A DNA stretch of 64,000 nt from Jejuia sp049889775 (GCA_049889775.1 JBMHCT010000043.1:563142-627141), one strand, 5' to 3'; positions 20,301 through 28,535 are shown, numbered from the stretch's first letter. Numbers and translations are program-made. The notes: generated from the letters alone by a model not told the origin.

Positions 20301-20596
20301 GAAACATTAATAGTATAGTTACCATCAAAATCTGCCGTTGTACCATTAGTAGTACCTTGTTCTATGATACTAGCACCAGGTAATGGTTGACCATTTGCAT
20401 CGGTAACAGTACCTTGTACTTGAAATTTAGTTTGAAATTCAATCATTACAGCAGCAAATGAATCATTTGAAGTGTAATTTGAGTTCGCTTGACTTTGAAA
20501 AAAGGATAAAGCTAATACAAAAGTGAATAGCTTTGCCTTAAAAATTTTTCTTAGTTTAAATGGAACGTGTCCATTATCATTACTTATTTTTTTCAT
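17393..20596 (-). CDS. SusC/RagA-family TonB-linked outer-membrane transporter (canonical)
   Basis: First gene of the sus operon. Order of parts: signal segment (residues about 15-38), CarboxypepD_reg-like domain (about 57-140, VQGTVTDANGQPLPGASIIEQGTTNGT...), TonB box region (LDEVVVVGFGTRKKESVVGSI), plug (about 150-265, ending GVILVTTKRGKAGQ), and a large 22-stranded barrel ending 'KRYNLGVRLSF'. Its 1067 residues are typical. It would import oligosaccharides captured by the SusD encoded immediately downstream, using TonB-ExbBD energy. The 882-bp region upstream is the likely control site, and the HTCS at 1.9-6.1 kb is the most obvious regulator in view. Confidence 0.97.
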   Translation of the reverse strand: MKKISNDNGHVPFKLRKIFKAKLFTFVLALSFFQSQANSNYTSNDSFAAVMIEFQTKFQVQGTVTDANGQPLPGASIIEQGTTNGTTADFDGNYTINVSSENAILDISYLGFVNQSINVKGRSTINIPMQENLSELDEVVVVGFGTRKKESVVGSITQAKGEELLRAGTVTTVSEALTGLMPGVTTQQAAGQPGSTAANILIRGSSTFTGTNSPLFMVDGVERDFNNIDPNEIESISVLKDASATAVFGVKGANGVILVTTKRGKAGQTRINVTSSYGLKDPTIDSNYYTDYATSLRKFNEAALNDFAYDKLKPQSLIDIWDDPNRDRTFYTYTTWLEEFLTTGVNSQSNLNISGGNDFVTYFTSLGYQFDGDIFDFEKQPGFDPRTSFQKFNWRSNLDFKFSETTKFQVNLAGNFTKFNGNSLSANTNGGVATANGGGDLGRMFQTPMAGPIPILPDGRLTTIQGSTVNPNFYRVERQGQYNRRGNTMFTDFTLIQDITKTFKASTKVSYNYTQNYANEILNTPLLYFFENPSRGEPGEPDFLQDGDPNAVDPILRVTNERRTSFNNSLYYELRLNYNESFGDGDHNVTALALWNRRRFQNSGSYIFPKLEESWIGSFTYNFREKYLFEFNGAYNGNENWAPGLRFGFFPSAAIGWVITKENFMNQDSDFLNFLKIRYSYGEVGNENINADRRFQYLSPFILENRGNATSSFGNPLTNLAPFFIEGFPSNRNNTWETSIKQDLALEFGILNNQLRGQVELFDERRSGILTERNTVVPWFGNQAPLANIGETKNHGIDIEVKWNSNIGKDFNYFFRANISMSEARIVAQDDPPNTPLQQRNAGKPIGWTPGLINDGIYQGWDDVYNAPQSSFNPNGLRPGALSFVDYNGDGEITFLDRVPIGNPRFQTKSFGFSLGFTYKNFSVNSVFNGAWDISKPLDRLYLFEYEGATVDEFQLLNNEQLDGWLPTNTDGVHPALSITGNNHDTEFSTYQYRSATFLRWRSMEVKYRVPKNVLKKINVFETFEIFVNGNNLATWTDLPDNFDPEQRQLRVYPITKRYNLGVRLSF

Positions 20597-21478
20597 TCAA
20601 TTTGTTGTTCATTACGTTTAGTTAGTGAATTGTTTATTCTAAATAGGCCTTTCAGTTTTAGTTAAGATTGAAAAGCTTAGAATAAAGACTTGTTTAAGTA
20701 CATATCATATCATATATCTGTTAATTTAAATTTAATAGTTCATTTATGTTTAGTTGACAATTTTCTAATTGCTATTGAACAGTTTCTCAGAAGCCTAATA
20801 TTGGGATTACTTGAAATAATCTCCATTAGTAAAAACTACTACACAAGACAACTCTTCTATGGGATGTTAAACAGTGATGGTTAGTTTTATAATTGGTTGA
20901 CAAACTATTGAATAGATTTCAAGTTGTAAAATTAAATTAATTTTAAGATTTTTTTAGGAATTGTTAAGTTTTGAAGGATAATTTCGTTCACATTAGGGAT
21001 AAATATGGTTACTTTCTTTATATATTGGGTGTTTTCCGGTGATTCTGTTAAGGTTTTTTTAGGTTTTTATTTTGCCTTAATTAGGATTTAATTTGTTTAT
21101 TTTAGAGATATTTTTCCTCAAAATAGTGAAGAATATTTTTGTAGATTAGAAAGAAGAATACTAGTAAAAATATTAGTAACGGTAATTTAACAGTACTACA
21201 ATCACACGAGACTGTGATCATAAAGATTCAGAGGATTGGAGTTTTTCATTTTTTTCATGAAAATAAGTATAAAGCTATCATGAAAAAAAACTCATCGAAT
21301 TAAATCTGGACTTTAGACAGTTGTCAACCAAATTTAAGTAAGTATATATGTTTGCTTTGATCTACTTTAATAATAATTACTTTATAAGTTTGAAAGTATT
21401 AGCAAGAGACAAGGAAAAGAGGTTCTAAACTTTTTACTATCACAGAAGTGATTTTGACTAATGTTGCTTTTGAAGGAT
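20597..21478. promoter_or_regulatory. Control region between the sus operon and the FG-GAP gene
   Basis: No believable gene is present in these 882 bases. Base composition is very AT-rich. It must hold the promoter of the minus-strand sus operon. No full TTG/TAnnTTTG pair was found close to the susC start; TAAATTTG on the minus strand (21336-21329) is one weak candidate. Two ATCAC...GTGAT dyads occur (21201-21218 and 21439-21452), plus the TCATGA inverted repeat listed separately. The region also follows the end of the minus-strand FG-GAP gene, so a terminator is expected here. Confidence 0.5.
21249..21290. repeat. Inverted repeat with two TTCATGAA cores
   Basis: TTTTTTTCATGA (21249-21260) is the inverse of TCATGAAAAAAA (21278-21289), with 17 bases between. 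Each arm holds its own TCATGA palindrome; the left arm extends to TTTTTCATGAAAA. It could be an operator or an imperfect terminator for the FG-GAP gene. Confidence 0.5.
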
Positions 21479-22738
21479 TTAGTTAGACCATATAACTATT
21501 CTTTGCATATCTTTAAACGGCGGGTATGCATACACTCCTCCAGTAACAGCTTCAACTAAAGTGTCTTTATTAAAATCTCCAAGTTCCAAGGTTATGAGAT
21601 GAGTTGGAGAATTGGCAATTATTTGCTTCTTAAATTTATTTAAACCATCATTTTCCAAAAGGACAAAACTTTCAGATTTAGGATTTTCCCATTTGTTAAA
21701 ACCACTAACTGCCAAAATATCCATATCCTCATCGTTATCAATATCAATGGCTCTGGCACTAAATGCTCCTGGTAAATTACAAATACGTTTAAATTCAAAA
21801 GAAATATTCCCTTTATTTTGTAGCCACTGCACCCCGTGCCATGGTCTAGGCATTGGTGGGAGATAATCAAAAGCATCTCCATTCGTATATAAAATATCCT
21901 TGAGACCATCTTGATCTAAATCCACAATGGAAATACCGCTTGATCCATAATCTTTATTAGTAGCTCCCCATAATAATTTACTCTCGAAAGTGCCCTTGCC
22001 ATCATTGACAAAACAATAGATTTCTTCATATTGCTGCGTTACTAAGGAGATAAGGTCAAGATCATTATCATTATCAATATCAATAATTTCTATATTTAAA
22101 GGACCCGCTAGATTTTGAAGCATATGACTTTTAAATTCCCAATTACCAAGATTTTCAATCCATCTTGTTTCTCCATCATCGTATCCAAAGTGTGCAACAG
22201 CCAAATCTTTATCTCCGTCACCATCTAAATCTCCTGCACGAACGTCGCATACTCTATAAACATTTTCAATAATTGTGCGAACTTTAAATGTTTGATTTCC
22301 ATCGTTCTCTAAAATGACAACAGCGCCTATTTTTTCGTTACTTGGAAATAACTGACCCAAAACAGCAACGATTAGATCCTTGTCCCCATCGTTATCAAAA
22401 TCGTTTACCTCAATATGAGCAGGGGCTTTAATGTTTTTAGCGAGAGATGTTTCATTAAAATCACCATTCTCATTTTGTTTCAACCATGTTATACTATTAA
22501 CTTCCATATCGCAAGCTAAAACATCCAATAAGCCATCATTATCCAAATCGTCAACAGCCAAATGTGCTATAAGAGGTTTTGTGTAAGAATTGAAGCCAAT
22601 TTCTGTTTTGTTTGGAAATATGGGTGAAACAGATTTTTTAGTTTCCTTTGGAGAACCTTGACTTTCATTTTGACTGTTTTCTTTTTTACAATTGTATAAC
22701 AACGAGACCAAAACTATCGATAAGAAGATTTTAGACAT
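21479..22738 (-). CDS. FG-GAP/VCBS repeat lipoprotein
   Basis: The start at 22738 gives the lipoprotein signal MSKIFLSIVLVSLLYNC; an ATG 30 bases upstream would place polar residues before it. The mature protein is a beta-propeller of FG-GAP/VCBS-type repeats, each with a calcium-binding loop such as DLDNDGLLD, DFDNDGDKD, DLDGDGDKD, DIDNDNDLD, DLDQDGLKD and DIDNDEDMD. About seven blades fill residues 60-415. Such proteins are surface-exposed and often occur with cytochromes or glycan genes in marine Bacteroidota. The next gene upstream on the same strand encodes a cytochrome c lipoprotein, suggesting an operon. Ligand unknown. Confidence 0.88.
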   Translation of the reverse strand: MSKIFLSIVLVSLLYNCKKENSQNESQGSPKETKKSVSPIFPNKTEIGFNSYTKPLIAHLAVDDLDNDGLLDVLACDMEVNSITWLKQNENGDFNETSLAKNIKAPAHIEVNDFDNDGDKDLIVAVLGQLFPSNEKIGAVVILENDGNQTFKVRTIIENVYRVCDVRAGDLDGDGDKDLAVAHFGYDDGETRWIENLGNWEFKSHMLQNLAGPLNIEIIDIDNDNDLDLISLVTQQYEEIYCFVNDGKGTFESKLLWGATNKDYGSSGISIVDLDQDGLKDILYTNGDAFDYLPPMPRPWHGVQWLQNKGNISFEFKRICNLPGAFSARAIDIDNDEDMDILAVSGFNKWENPKSESFVLLENDGLNKFKKQIIANSPTHLITLELGDFNKDTLVEAVTGGVYAYPPFKDMQRIVIWSN

Positions 22739-22831
22739 GTTACATAAATTGAATGTTCTACTTTGCATCTATCGCAGTGTTTTATGTTTTACAGCTGATT
22801 ATTGATTTCTATGAATTGAAAGATCACTATT

Positions 22832-23236
22832 TTATTCCACCTTTTTATTAATTAAAACAATATAATCGGTTAAAATGTTAATTTGTTCTTCTGAAATTTG
22901 AGGAACTGGCATAATGCTTTTAGAATATTCAGTGGCTTTTTCGAAATTAGGATTTTTAATACCACGGTAAATATAATCTCTATTCACTACTAGGTTAATT
23001 ATCTTATTATCCGCTCTTTCAACGGTAATAGTCTTCTCCAAAATAGAATTTAAGGGTGGACCGTATAATTTTTCACCCTCCAAAGAATGGCACTGTATAC
23101 AATTTATACTATTGAACAACTTATTGCCTTCTTTCAAAATAAACTCAGCATTATTTTTTTCGTCATTTTTACAGCTAGTACTCAAACAAAATAATAAAAT
23201 AAGGAGCGTTAAACATTTATTTTGCATAGGTTGCAT
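22832..23236 (-). CDS. Monoheme cytochrome c lipoprotein
   Basis: A small lipoprotein (LSTSC, Cys22) with one covalent heme site: Cys46, Cys49 and His50 in CIQCH. Met109 in 'SIMPVPQISEEQINILTDYI' is the likely distal ligand. The fold is class I cytochrome c, about 85 residues. A second possible start lies three codons downstream. It precedes the FG-GAP gene by about 93 bases on the same strand. It probably passes electrons to or from a periplasmic or surface redox enzyme; no such enzyme is encoded next to it. Confidence 0.88.
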   Translation of the reverse strand: MQPMQNKCLTLLILLFCLSTSCKNDEKNNAEFILKEGNKLFNSINCIQCHSLEGEKLYGPPLNSILEKTITVERADNKIINLVVNRDYIYRGIKNPNFEKATEYSKSIMPVPQISEEQINILTDYIVLINKKVE

Positions 23237-23319
23237 TTTCGAAATTACGGTTTACGATGAACAGAATTATTTTAAAGTAAATATAGAAAAACCAAAAAAG
23301 ATATGTTGAATAAAAGGAA

Positions 23320-23327
23320 TATCTTTG
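23320..23327 (+). promoter_or_regulatory. -7 promoter box for the TPR lipoprotein
   Basis: TATCTTTG matches TAnnTTTG, 29 bases before the ATG at 23357. No convincing -33 element was found. Confidence 0.4.
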
Positions 23328-23356
23328 TTTGTATTATAGCTATATAATTAGTTAAA

Positions 23357-25156
23357 ATGGATATATCTAAAAAATCATACGTTCTGCTCTCTGTCTTTTG
23401 CTTTTTATTTTTATTAAACTGCGGCAGTGATTTAAGTGAACGCATTCCAGAATTACCTGATTTAAGTAGTAGTTCAAATGCGCAGAAGGTTCAAATTGGT
23501 AATGCACATCAAAAGGCTATTAAAAATGCCTCATCGAAGAATTTAGGTGAATTGGGAAAGGTATACTATGCTTCCAACTTTTATGATAGAGCTAAAAGCT
23601 GTTTTCAATTAGCAAGAATGGATGATTCAGATTCTTGGGAGTGGTCTTATTATAAGGGTTTAATACATATGGAATTAGGGGAATCAGACAGTGCACTTCA
23701 CGAAATGAAGATGGTGAAAACAGTAAACCCTGATGTTTGGTTGGCTTCATATAGATTAGCTAACGTTTACCGACAAATGGATTCTGTTGAAAAAGCGGAA
23801 ACGGCCCTTAAGGAAATAATTAACCTTAATACTGGTGCTACAAAAATTACAAATTCACTTAGGTCTACGTATTTTCCTTTGCAACTATATGCTAGATTAT
23901 TGCTTAGTCAAGTTTACACTTCCGCGAACGAAAATAATAAAGCCAAAAAGGAACTGAATTATTTAACAAAACGATATAAAACTTTTGGCGCACCTTTTAA
24001 ACAGCTAGGAATTTTGTATGCCACTGAGGGGAATACTAAATTATCAAAAAAGTATGGTGAAAGAGCAGGTGATTTACCTGAAGTAAATGAACCGCTGGAT
24101 ACATTACAAGACAAATTAGCTTTAATATCAACTTCTGAAAATTATGTATTGAAACAGATTGATATTGCCAGAGCTGGTGTAGACAGTAAGTGGAGTTCTG
24201 AATTGATTAAAGCAGCTTTGGAAAATATGCCAGAAAGTAAGTATGTGCTGTCAAAAGCGATTAGTCAATACCTTTCTCAAGGTACAGGAGAACTAGCTTT
24301 ACCTTTTCTAAATAAGCATTTTGATAGTTTTAAAGATGTCTATAATGAAACTTTTAAAACTGGTGTAGAATTAGCTGATGCAGGTTACCGAACTGACGCG
24401 CTACGATATTTTAGGCATGCCATTACATTTGATGATATAACCGATGAACAACGGGCGAATATAGCCGGAGTGTACTTTGAAAAGTTAGGAATTTCTAATA
24501 AGGCTATTGAACTAATGGACGAAGTTGTCACTAGCAATAGGACAAATCCAAAAATATTGGGTGACGCCATGTTTTTGATGTTACAAACCAATCAACTGGA
24601 AAAGGCGCAATCATATTACAAGGATTTGAAAAGAGTAGATGCAGCACACCCTAGTGTAAAAATTTATGAGGGCACACAATTGGAAAAAAGAGGCAATATT
24701 AGTTCTGCTACTAAGCTTTATCTCTCTGCTCTCGAAAGAGACCCCAAGAACAAATACATTATTCAGCATGTTAAAGATTTAATGTTGAAGCAGGAGAGGT
24801 GGACTGAAATGAAAGGTTTTCTTAGGAATGCTCTGGAGGTTTATCCAAATGATAGTCAATTACAAATGTACTTGGGGTGGGTGTTAGTGTCTTATCCTGA
24901 TGAAAATAATAAAATTAATGATATAACAGAAGGGCTGGAATATTCGGAAAGAGCATTTTATAATTGTAGATACCAAGTTGGTGATAGAGTTTCAGCTGGA
25001 AGAACTTTAGCTCTCGGATACTATCTTCTGAAGGACAATACTATGGCGGATTACTATATTAATAGAACAATAGGTATTGCAATTAAAGCTAAGTTTGGAC
25101 AAGATTATATTCAAGGGCTGCAAAGTTTGAAGCGGAGGATTTCTAGCGGACGATAA
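23357..25156 (+). CDS. TPR-repeat lipoprotein
   Basis: Lipoprotein signal peptide ends at Cys22 (FLFLLNC). The mature part is nearly all helical, with tetratricopeptide repeats recognisable at about 58-160 (LGELGKVYYASNFYDRAKSCF, WSYYKGLIHMELGESDSAL, ASYRLANVYRQMDSVEKAE), about 335-400 (DALRYFRHAITFDD, FEKLGISNKAIELMDEV) and about 400-560. It is transcribed away from the cytochrome/FG-GAP pair, with 120 bases between them, so the three may share regulation. It may be a scaffold on the periplasmic face of the outer membrane. No specific function can be named. Confidence 0.85.
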   Translation: MDISKKSYVLLSVFCFLFLLNCGSDLSERIPELPDLSSSSNAQKVQIGNAHQKAIKNASSKNLGELGKVYYASNFYDRAKSCFQLARMDDSDSWEWSYYKGLIHMELGESDSALHEMKMVKTVNPDVWLASYRLANVYRQMDSVEKAETALKEIINLNTGATKITNSLRSTYFPLQLYARLLLSQVYTSANENNKAKKELNYLTKRYKTFGAPFKQLGILYATEGNTKLSKKYGERAGDLPEVNEPLDTLQDKLALISTSENYVLKQIDIARAGVDSKWSSELIKAALENMPESKYVLSKAISQYLSQGTGELALPFLNKHFDSFKDVYNETFKTGVELADAGYRTDALRYFRHAITFDDITDEQRANIAGVYFEKLGISNKAIELMDEVVTSNRTNPKILGDAMFLMLQTNQLEKAQSYYKDLKRVDAAHPSVKIYEGTQLEKRGNISSATKLYLSALERDPKNKYIIQHVKDLMLKQERWTEMKGFLRNALEVYPNDSQLQMYLGWVLVSYPDENNKINDITEGLEYSERAFYNCRYQVGDRVSAGRTLALGYYLLKDNTMADYYINRTIGIAIKAKFGQDYIQGLQSLKRRISSGR

Positions 25157-25249
25157 CAACTATATTGATATATGCCAAAAAACTCCTGTGTCTTTATAAT
25201 CTTCTTGTCTTTTAGTTGAAGTTCTCTCCTTGATCTAAAACTCCAAATT

Positions 25250-25447
25250 TCACTTACTATTAAATTGCGAACTTAACATTAAAAGCCCAATTATAAAACC
25301 GCACACCAAGATTTCATTAAAAAACCAAAGATTGCTTTTAACAGATAGCATAATGCAAGTAAAGTAAAAAGTCAAAAATACCAGCATTCTTTTAGAAATA
25401 CCAGTCTCTTTCATCTTTTTAATACTGTCTAAAATTTTTTCTCTCAT
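25250..25447 (-). CDS. Small membrane protein, unknown function
   Basis: A 65-residue protein from the ATG at 25447. A basic amphipathic start (MREKILDSIKKMKETGISKR) is followed by two hydrophobic segments (about 21-37 and 42-58) separated by 'SNLWFFNE'. The layout is typical of small two-helix inner-membrane proteins and the codon choice is like that of neighbours. No family was recognised. It stands alone between the TPR gene and the pnp terminator. Confidence 0.5.
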   Translation of the reverse strand: MREKILDSIKKMKETGISKRMLVFLTFYFTCIMLSVKSNLWFFNEILVCGFIIGLLMLSSQFNSK

Positions 25448-25649
25448 GATTTTATTTTGGCACAAATTTCAGATATTTTTTCCATTCAATTTTATTTATA
25501 TTAATTATGGATTCTATAAATTAAAATTATGAATATGATTTTGTTTGCTGAATGGTTTTGAAATGAACCTTAGTAGTAAAGTCCCAAAAAGGTGTATGTT
25601 TTGATGAAGGATATGCTTATAACTCAAGAAAATTTATTTTTGATGGCAA
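25448..25649. other. Intergenic, no gene seen
   Basis: About 200 bases of AT-rich sequence between the small membrane protein's start and the pnp terminator. It should contain the promoter of the minus-strand small gene. No clear structure was found. Confidence 0.5.
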
Positions 25650-25686
25650 AAAAAAACGTTTCGTAGAAATACGAAACGGTTTTTAA
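25650..25686 (-). terminator. Terminator of pnp
   Basis: CGTTTCGTA (25657-25665), a GAAA loop on the plus strand, then TACGAAACG (25670-25678). On the minus strand the stem is followed by a run of about nine T. The stem is perfect and flanked by A/T runs on both sides. Confidence 0.92.
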
Positions 25687-25703
25687 TATTTAAGAGATTG
25701 GAA

Positions 25704-27947
25704 TTAGTCCTCTTTCTTATCTCCTCTAGGTTTTCTATCGTCTCTACGATTATCTCTATTGCGATTGTCGCGCCCACGATTATCTCTGTTTCCTCCTTTG
25801 TTGTCTCTAGGAGGTCTTGGTTGCCAACCTTCAGGTTTAGGTAAAATAGCTTTTCTTGATACTTTTTCGCGTTTCGTTTTTGGGTCAAAACCAAAATACT
25901 TTACATCAATAGTGTCACCAACATTTACAACATCTGTTACACTATTTGTACGTTCCCAAGCTAACTCAGAAATATGAATTAATGTATCATTACCAGGCGC
26001 ATCAACATACTCTACAACAGCACCAAAGTCTAAAATTTTAGTCACCTTCATTTCGTATACGCTACCTACTTCTGGCTTAAACATGATGGCATCAATGGTA
26101 GCCAAAACTTTATCAATACCTGCTTGGTCTGTACCTAAAATTTCAACAATACCTTCTTCAGTTACTGGGTCTTCATTAATAACAATAGTCGTATTGGTTT
26201 CTTTTTGAAGCTCTTGAATCACTTTTCCACCAGAACCGATAACGGAACCAATATATTCTCCAGGAATAACACGTGTCACCATTTTTGGTGCATGTGCCTT
26301 AACATCTGTATTTGGAGCGGAAATAGTGTCGGTTAATTTACTTAGGATATGTAAACGACCATCACGAGCTTGCATTAATGCCTTTACTAAAATTTCATAA
26401 GACAACCCTTTAATCTTAATGTCCATTTGGGTAGCGGTAATACCATCAGCAGTACCGGTAACTTTAAAGTCCATATCACCTAAATGATCTTCATCACCTA
26501 AAATATCAGAAAGTACGGCATACTTATCCCCATCTGAAATTAATCCCATAGCAATACCAGAAACTGGTTTTTTAAGCTGCACACCGGCATCCATTAATGC
26601 CATTGTACCAGAACAAACCGTCGCCATAGATGATGATCCGTTAGATTCTAATACCTCCGAGACCACTCTCACTGTATATGGGCAATCCTCTGGAACCATA
26701 CCCTTTAAGGCACGTTGCGCAAGGTTACCATGGCCAACTTCTCTACGAGACGTTCCTCTAATTGGTCTTGCTTCACCAGTTGAAAAAGGAGGGAAGTTAT
26801 AGTGTAAATAGAATCGTTCTTCACCTTCAAATGATGGCATGTCAATTTGGTTTGCTTCACGAGAGGTTCCTAAGGTAACTGTTGCTAATGCTTGCGTTTC
26901 TCCACGTGTAAAAATAGCAGATCCATGCGTTGATGGTAAATAATCTACTTCACACCAAATTGGTCTAATTTCTGTAGTTTGTCTTCCATCTAAACGTAAA
27001 CCTTCATCTAAAGTTAAGTTTCTAATGGCTTCTTTTTGTGCCTTAGCAACGTATTTATGAATCAGTTTACCAAGTTCATCTTGTTCCTCTTCAGAAAAAG
27101 ATTCAAAAACTTCTTCTTTTATTTTGCTAAAAGCTTCACTTCTTTCGTGTTTAGCGGATCCAGCTTTAGCAATGGCATAGGTTTTATCATATACCATATC
27201 TTTAATTTTAGCTGCTAAATCTTCGTCTGCAGTTTCAGGATCATATTCACGAGTTTCCTTTTTGCCAAAAGCTTTGGCTAATTTCAACTGCGCCTCACAC
27301 TGAACTTTAATAGCCTCATGTGCAGCCTTAATAGCTTCCACCATTTCTTCTTCAGAAATCTCATCCATTTCACCTTCAACCATCATCACAGAATCTGCCG
27401 AAGCACCAATCATCATATCAATATCAGATTCGGCTAATTGTTCATAAGACGGGTTGATGATAAACTCGCCATTAATACGGCCAACACGCACTTCAGAAAT
27501 AGCTGTTTCAAAAGGAATATCAGATAATTGAATAGCAGCAGATGCGGCTAAACCAGCCATAGCATCTGGCATTACTTCAGGGTCGTGAGACATTAATTGA
27601 ATCATCACCTGTGTTTCTGCGTGGTAATCTTTTGGGAAAAGCGGACGTAAAACACGGTCTACTAAACGCATAGTTAAAACTTCTCCATCACTTGGCCTCG
27701 CTTCTCTTTTAAAGAAACCGCCAGGGTATCTTCCAGCGGCAGCAAATTTTTCGCGGTAATCTACCGTTAAAGGTAAAAAGTCTACATCAGCTTGATGATA
27801 ATTGGAAACAACTGTACATAAAAGCATACATTTTCCCGATTGTACAACAACAGAACCATGCGCCTGTTTTGCTAATTTTCCGGTTTCGATAGAAATTTCT
27901 CTACCATCACCAAGGTCTATAACCTCTTTAAATGTTTGTGGAATCAT
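25704..27947 (-). CDS. pnp: Polyribonucleotide nucleotidyltransferase (PNPase)
   Basis: 3'-5' phosphorolytic exoribonuclease and polyadenylation enzyme. The start at 27947 (MIPQTFKEVIDLGDGREIS) matches the family; the longer frame adds unrelated residues. Domains: first RNase PH (about 10-145), helical linker, second RNase PH (about 325-545, RLDGRQTTEIRPIWCEV, FTRGETQALATVTLG), KH (about 575-630, GSVIGSGGKVIQELQ) and S1 (about 640-710, GAVVEYV...LIHISELAWERT). The tail is a basic Asp/Arg/Asn/Gly-rich stretch (about 718-747), typical of Bacteroidota RNA-binding tails. It is preceded by a long structured leader containing dispersed hairpins. rpsO lies upstream on the same strand. Confidence 0.98.
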   Translation of the reverse strand: MIPQTFKEVIDLGDGREISIETGKLAKQAHGSVVVQSGKCMLLCTVVSNYHQADVDFLPLTVDYREKFAAAGRYPGGFFKREARPSDGEVLTMRLVDRVLRPLFPKDYHAETQVMIQLMSHDPEVMPDAMAGLAASAAIQLSDIPFETAISEVRVGRINGEFIINPSYEQLAESDIDMMIGASADSVMMVEGEMDEISEEEMVEAIKAAHEAIKVQCEAQLKLAKAFGKKETREYDPETADEDLAAKIKDMVYDKTYAIAKAGSAKHERSEAFSKIKEEVFESFSEEEQDELGKLIHKYVAKAQKEAIRNLTLDEGLRLDGRQTTEIRPIWCEVDYLPSTHGSAIFTRGETQALATVTLGTSREANQIDMPSFEGEERFYLHYNFPPFSTGEARPIRGTSRREVGHGNLAQRALKGMVPEDCPYTVRVVSEVLESNGSSSMATVCSGTMALMDAGVQLKKPVSGIAMGLISDGDKYAVLSDILGDEDHLGDMDFKVTGTADGITATQMDIKIKGLSYEILVKALMQARDGRLHILSKLTDTISAPNTDVKAHAPKMVTRVIPGEYIGSVIGSGGKVIQELQKETNTTIVINEDPVTEEGIVEILGTDQAGIDKVLATIDAIMFKPEVGSVYEMKVTKILDFGAVVEYVDAPGNDTLIHISELAWERTNSVTDVVNVGDTIDVKYFGFDPKTKREKVSRKAILPKPEGWQPRPPRDNKGGNRDNRGRDNRNRDNRRDDRKPRGDKKED

Positions 27948-28030
27948 AAAATTTTTCTTGTAATTCAGGTAATACCATACCCAAATTGTGTTAAACAATG
28001 GTCGTTGTGTTGTGTGTAGTTGTTGTGTGT

Positions 28031-28131
28031 GCCCTTAGGGCTTCGACCAATGAAAAACCTTTAGTCCTGAATTTAATTCAGGCTCTAGCTTCTTCTAAAT
28101 ATTGCGACGTTTAAACTCTCTCGCTAGAGTT
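28031..28131. repeat. Three hairpins in the pnp leader region
   Basis: Three separate dyads lie between rpsO and pnp: the palindrome GCCCTTAGGGC (28031-28041), CCTGAA/TTCAGG (28066-28082), and AACTCT/AGAGTT (28114-28131). They directly adjoin the dispersed repeat copy at 28141. If transcribed from an upstream pnp promoter, they would form a structured 5' leader. Confidence 0.6.
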
Positions 28132-28140
28132 AATTATTTT

Positions 28141-28221
28141 GGGCGCTACCACAAGGGTCGGGCTTTCACTAGTCGCTCCTCCTTCGTCGGGAGCTCCAAC
28201 ATGCCATTCAATCCCTAGCGC
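28141..28221. repeat. Dispersed structured repeat, copy 1
   Basis: Shares 5' GGGCG(C/T)T, core GGGTCGGGCTTTC (28155-28167) and 3' CAATCCCTAGCGC with the copies at 49550 and 63094. The ends pair (GCGCT 28143-28147 with AGCGC 28217-28221); inside are ACC/GGT (28148-28158) and GCTCCT/GGGAGC (28175-28180 with 28189-28194). It sits between rpsO and pnp, directly against the rpsO terminator tail. Confidence 0.75.
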
Positions 28222-28256
28222 AAAAGAAAAAAGAGGCTCACTAATGCAAACCTCTC
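28222..28256 (-). terminator. Terminator of rpsO
   Basis: On the minus strand AGAGGTTT (28255-28248) pairs with GAGCCTCT (28239-28232), with two G-T wobbles, followed by TTTTTTCTTTTG. It separates rpsO from the pnp leader. Confidence 0.65.
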
Positions 28257-28265
28257 TTATCTTGT

Positions 28266-28535
28266 TTATTTTCTTAATCCTAATTCTTTAACTATCGCAC
28301 GATATCTTAAGATATCTTTCTTAGTTAAATAATCAAGTAAAGCGCGACGCTTACCTACTAATTTTACTAACGAACGCTCAGTATTATAATCTTTACGATT
28401 CTTTTTTAAGTGCTCAGTTAAGTGATTAATTCTGTGCGTAAACAACGCAATTTGAGCTTCTGCAGTACCAGTATCGTTCTTTCCTTTACCGTGTTTTGCA
28501 AAAATCTCTTCCTTAATTTCTTTTGTTAAATACAT
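28266..28535 (-). CDS. rpsO: 30S ribosomal protein S15
   Basis: Binds 16S rRNA in the platform of the small subunit. The 89-residue product from the ATG at 28535 has the standard S15 length and text (GTAEAQIALFTHRINHLTEHLKKN, LVKLVGKRRALLDYL, RYRAIVKELGLR). The longer open frame to 28592 is not used: a promoter -7 box lies at 28597-28590, inside that extension. The rpsO-pnp order is widely conserved in bacteria. Confidence 0.97.
   Translation of the reverse strand: MYLTKEIKEEIFAKHGKGKNDTGTAEAQIALFTHRINHLTEHLKKNRKDYNTERSLVKLVGKRRALLDYLTKKDILRYRAIVKELGLRK

Noticed and set aside
20690..20884. Plus-strand open frame in the sus control region
   Set aside because: Short, with no family or promoter, in a very AT-rich region where chance frames are expected.
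21201..21218. Possible CRP-like site
   Set aside because: The half-sites read ATCACA-N6-TGTGAT, the inverse orientation of the TGTGA-N6-TCACA consensus.
25634..25894. Minus-strand open frame at the pnp 3' end
   Set aside because: Another frame of the basic Arg/Asn/Gly/Asp-rich pnp tail, running into the pnp terminator.
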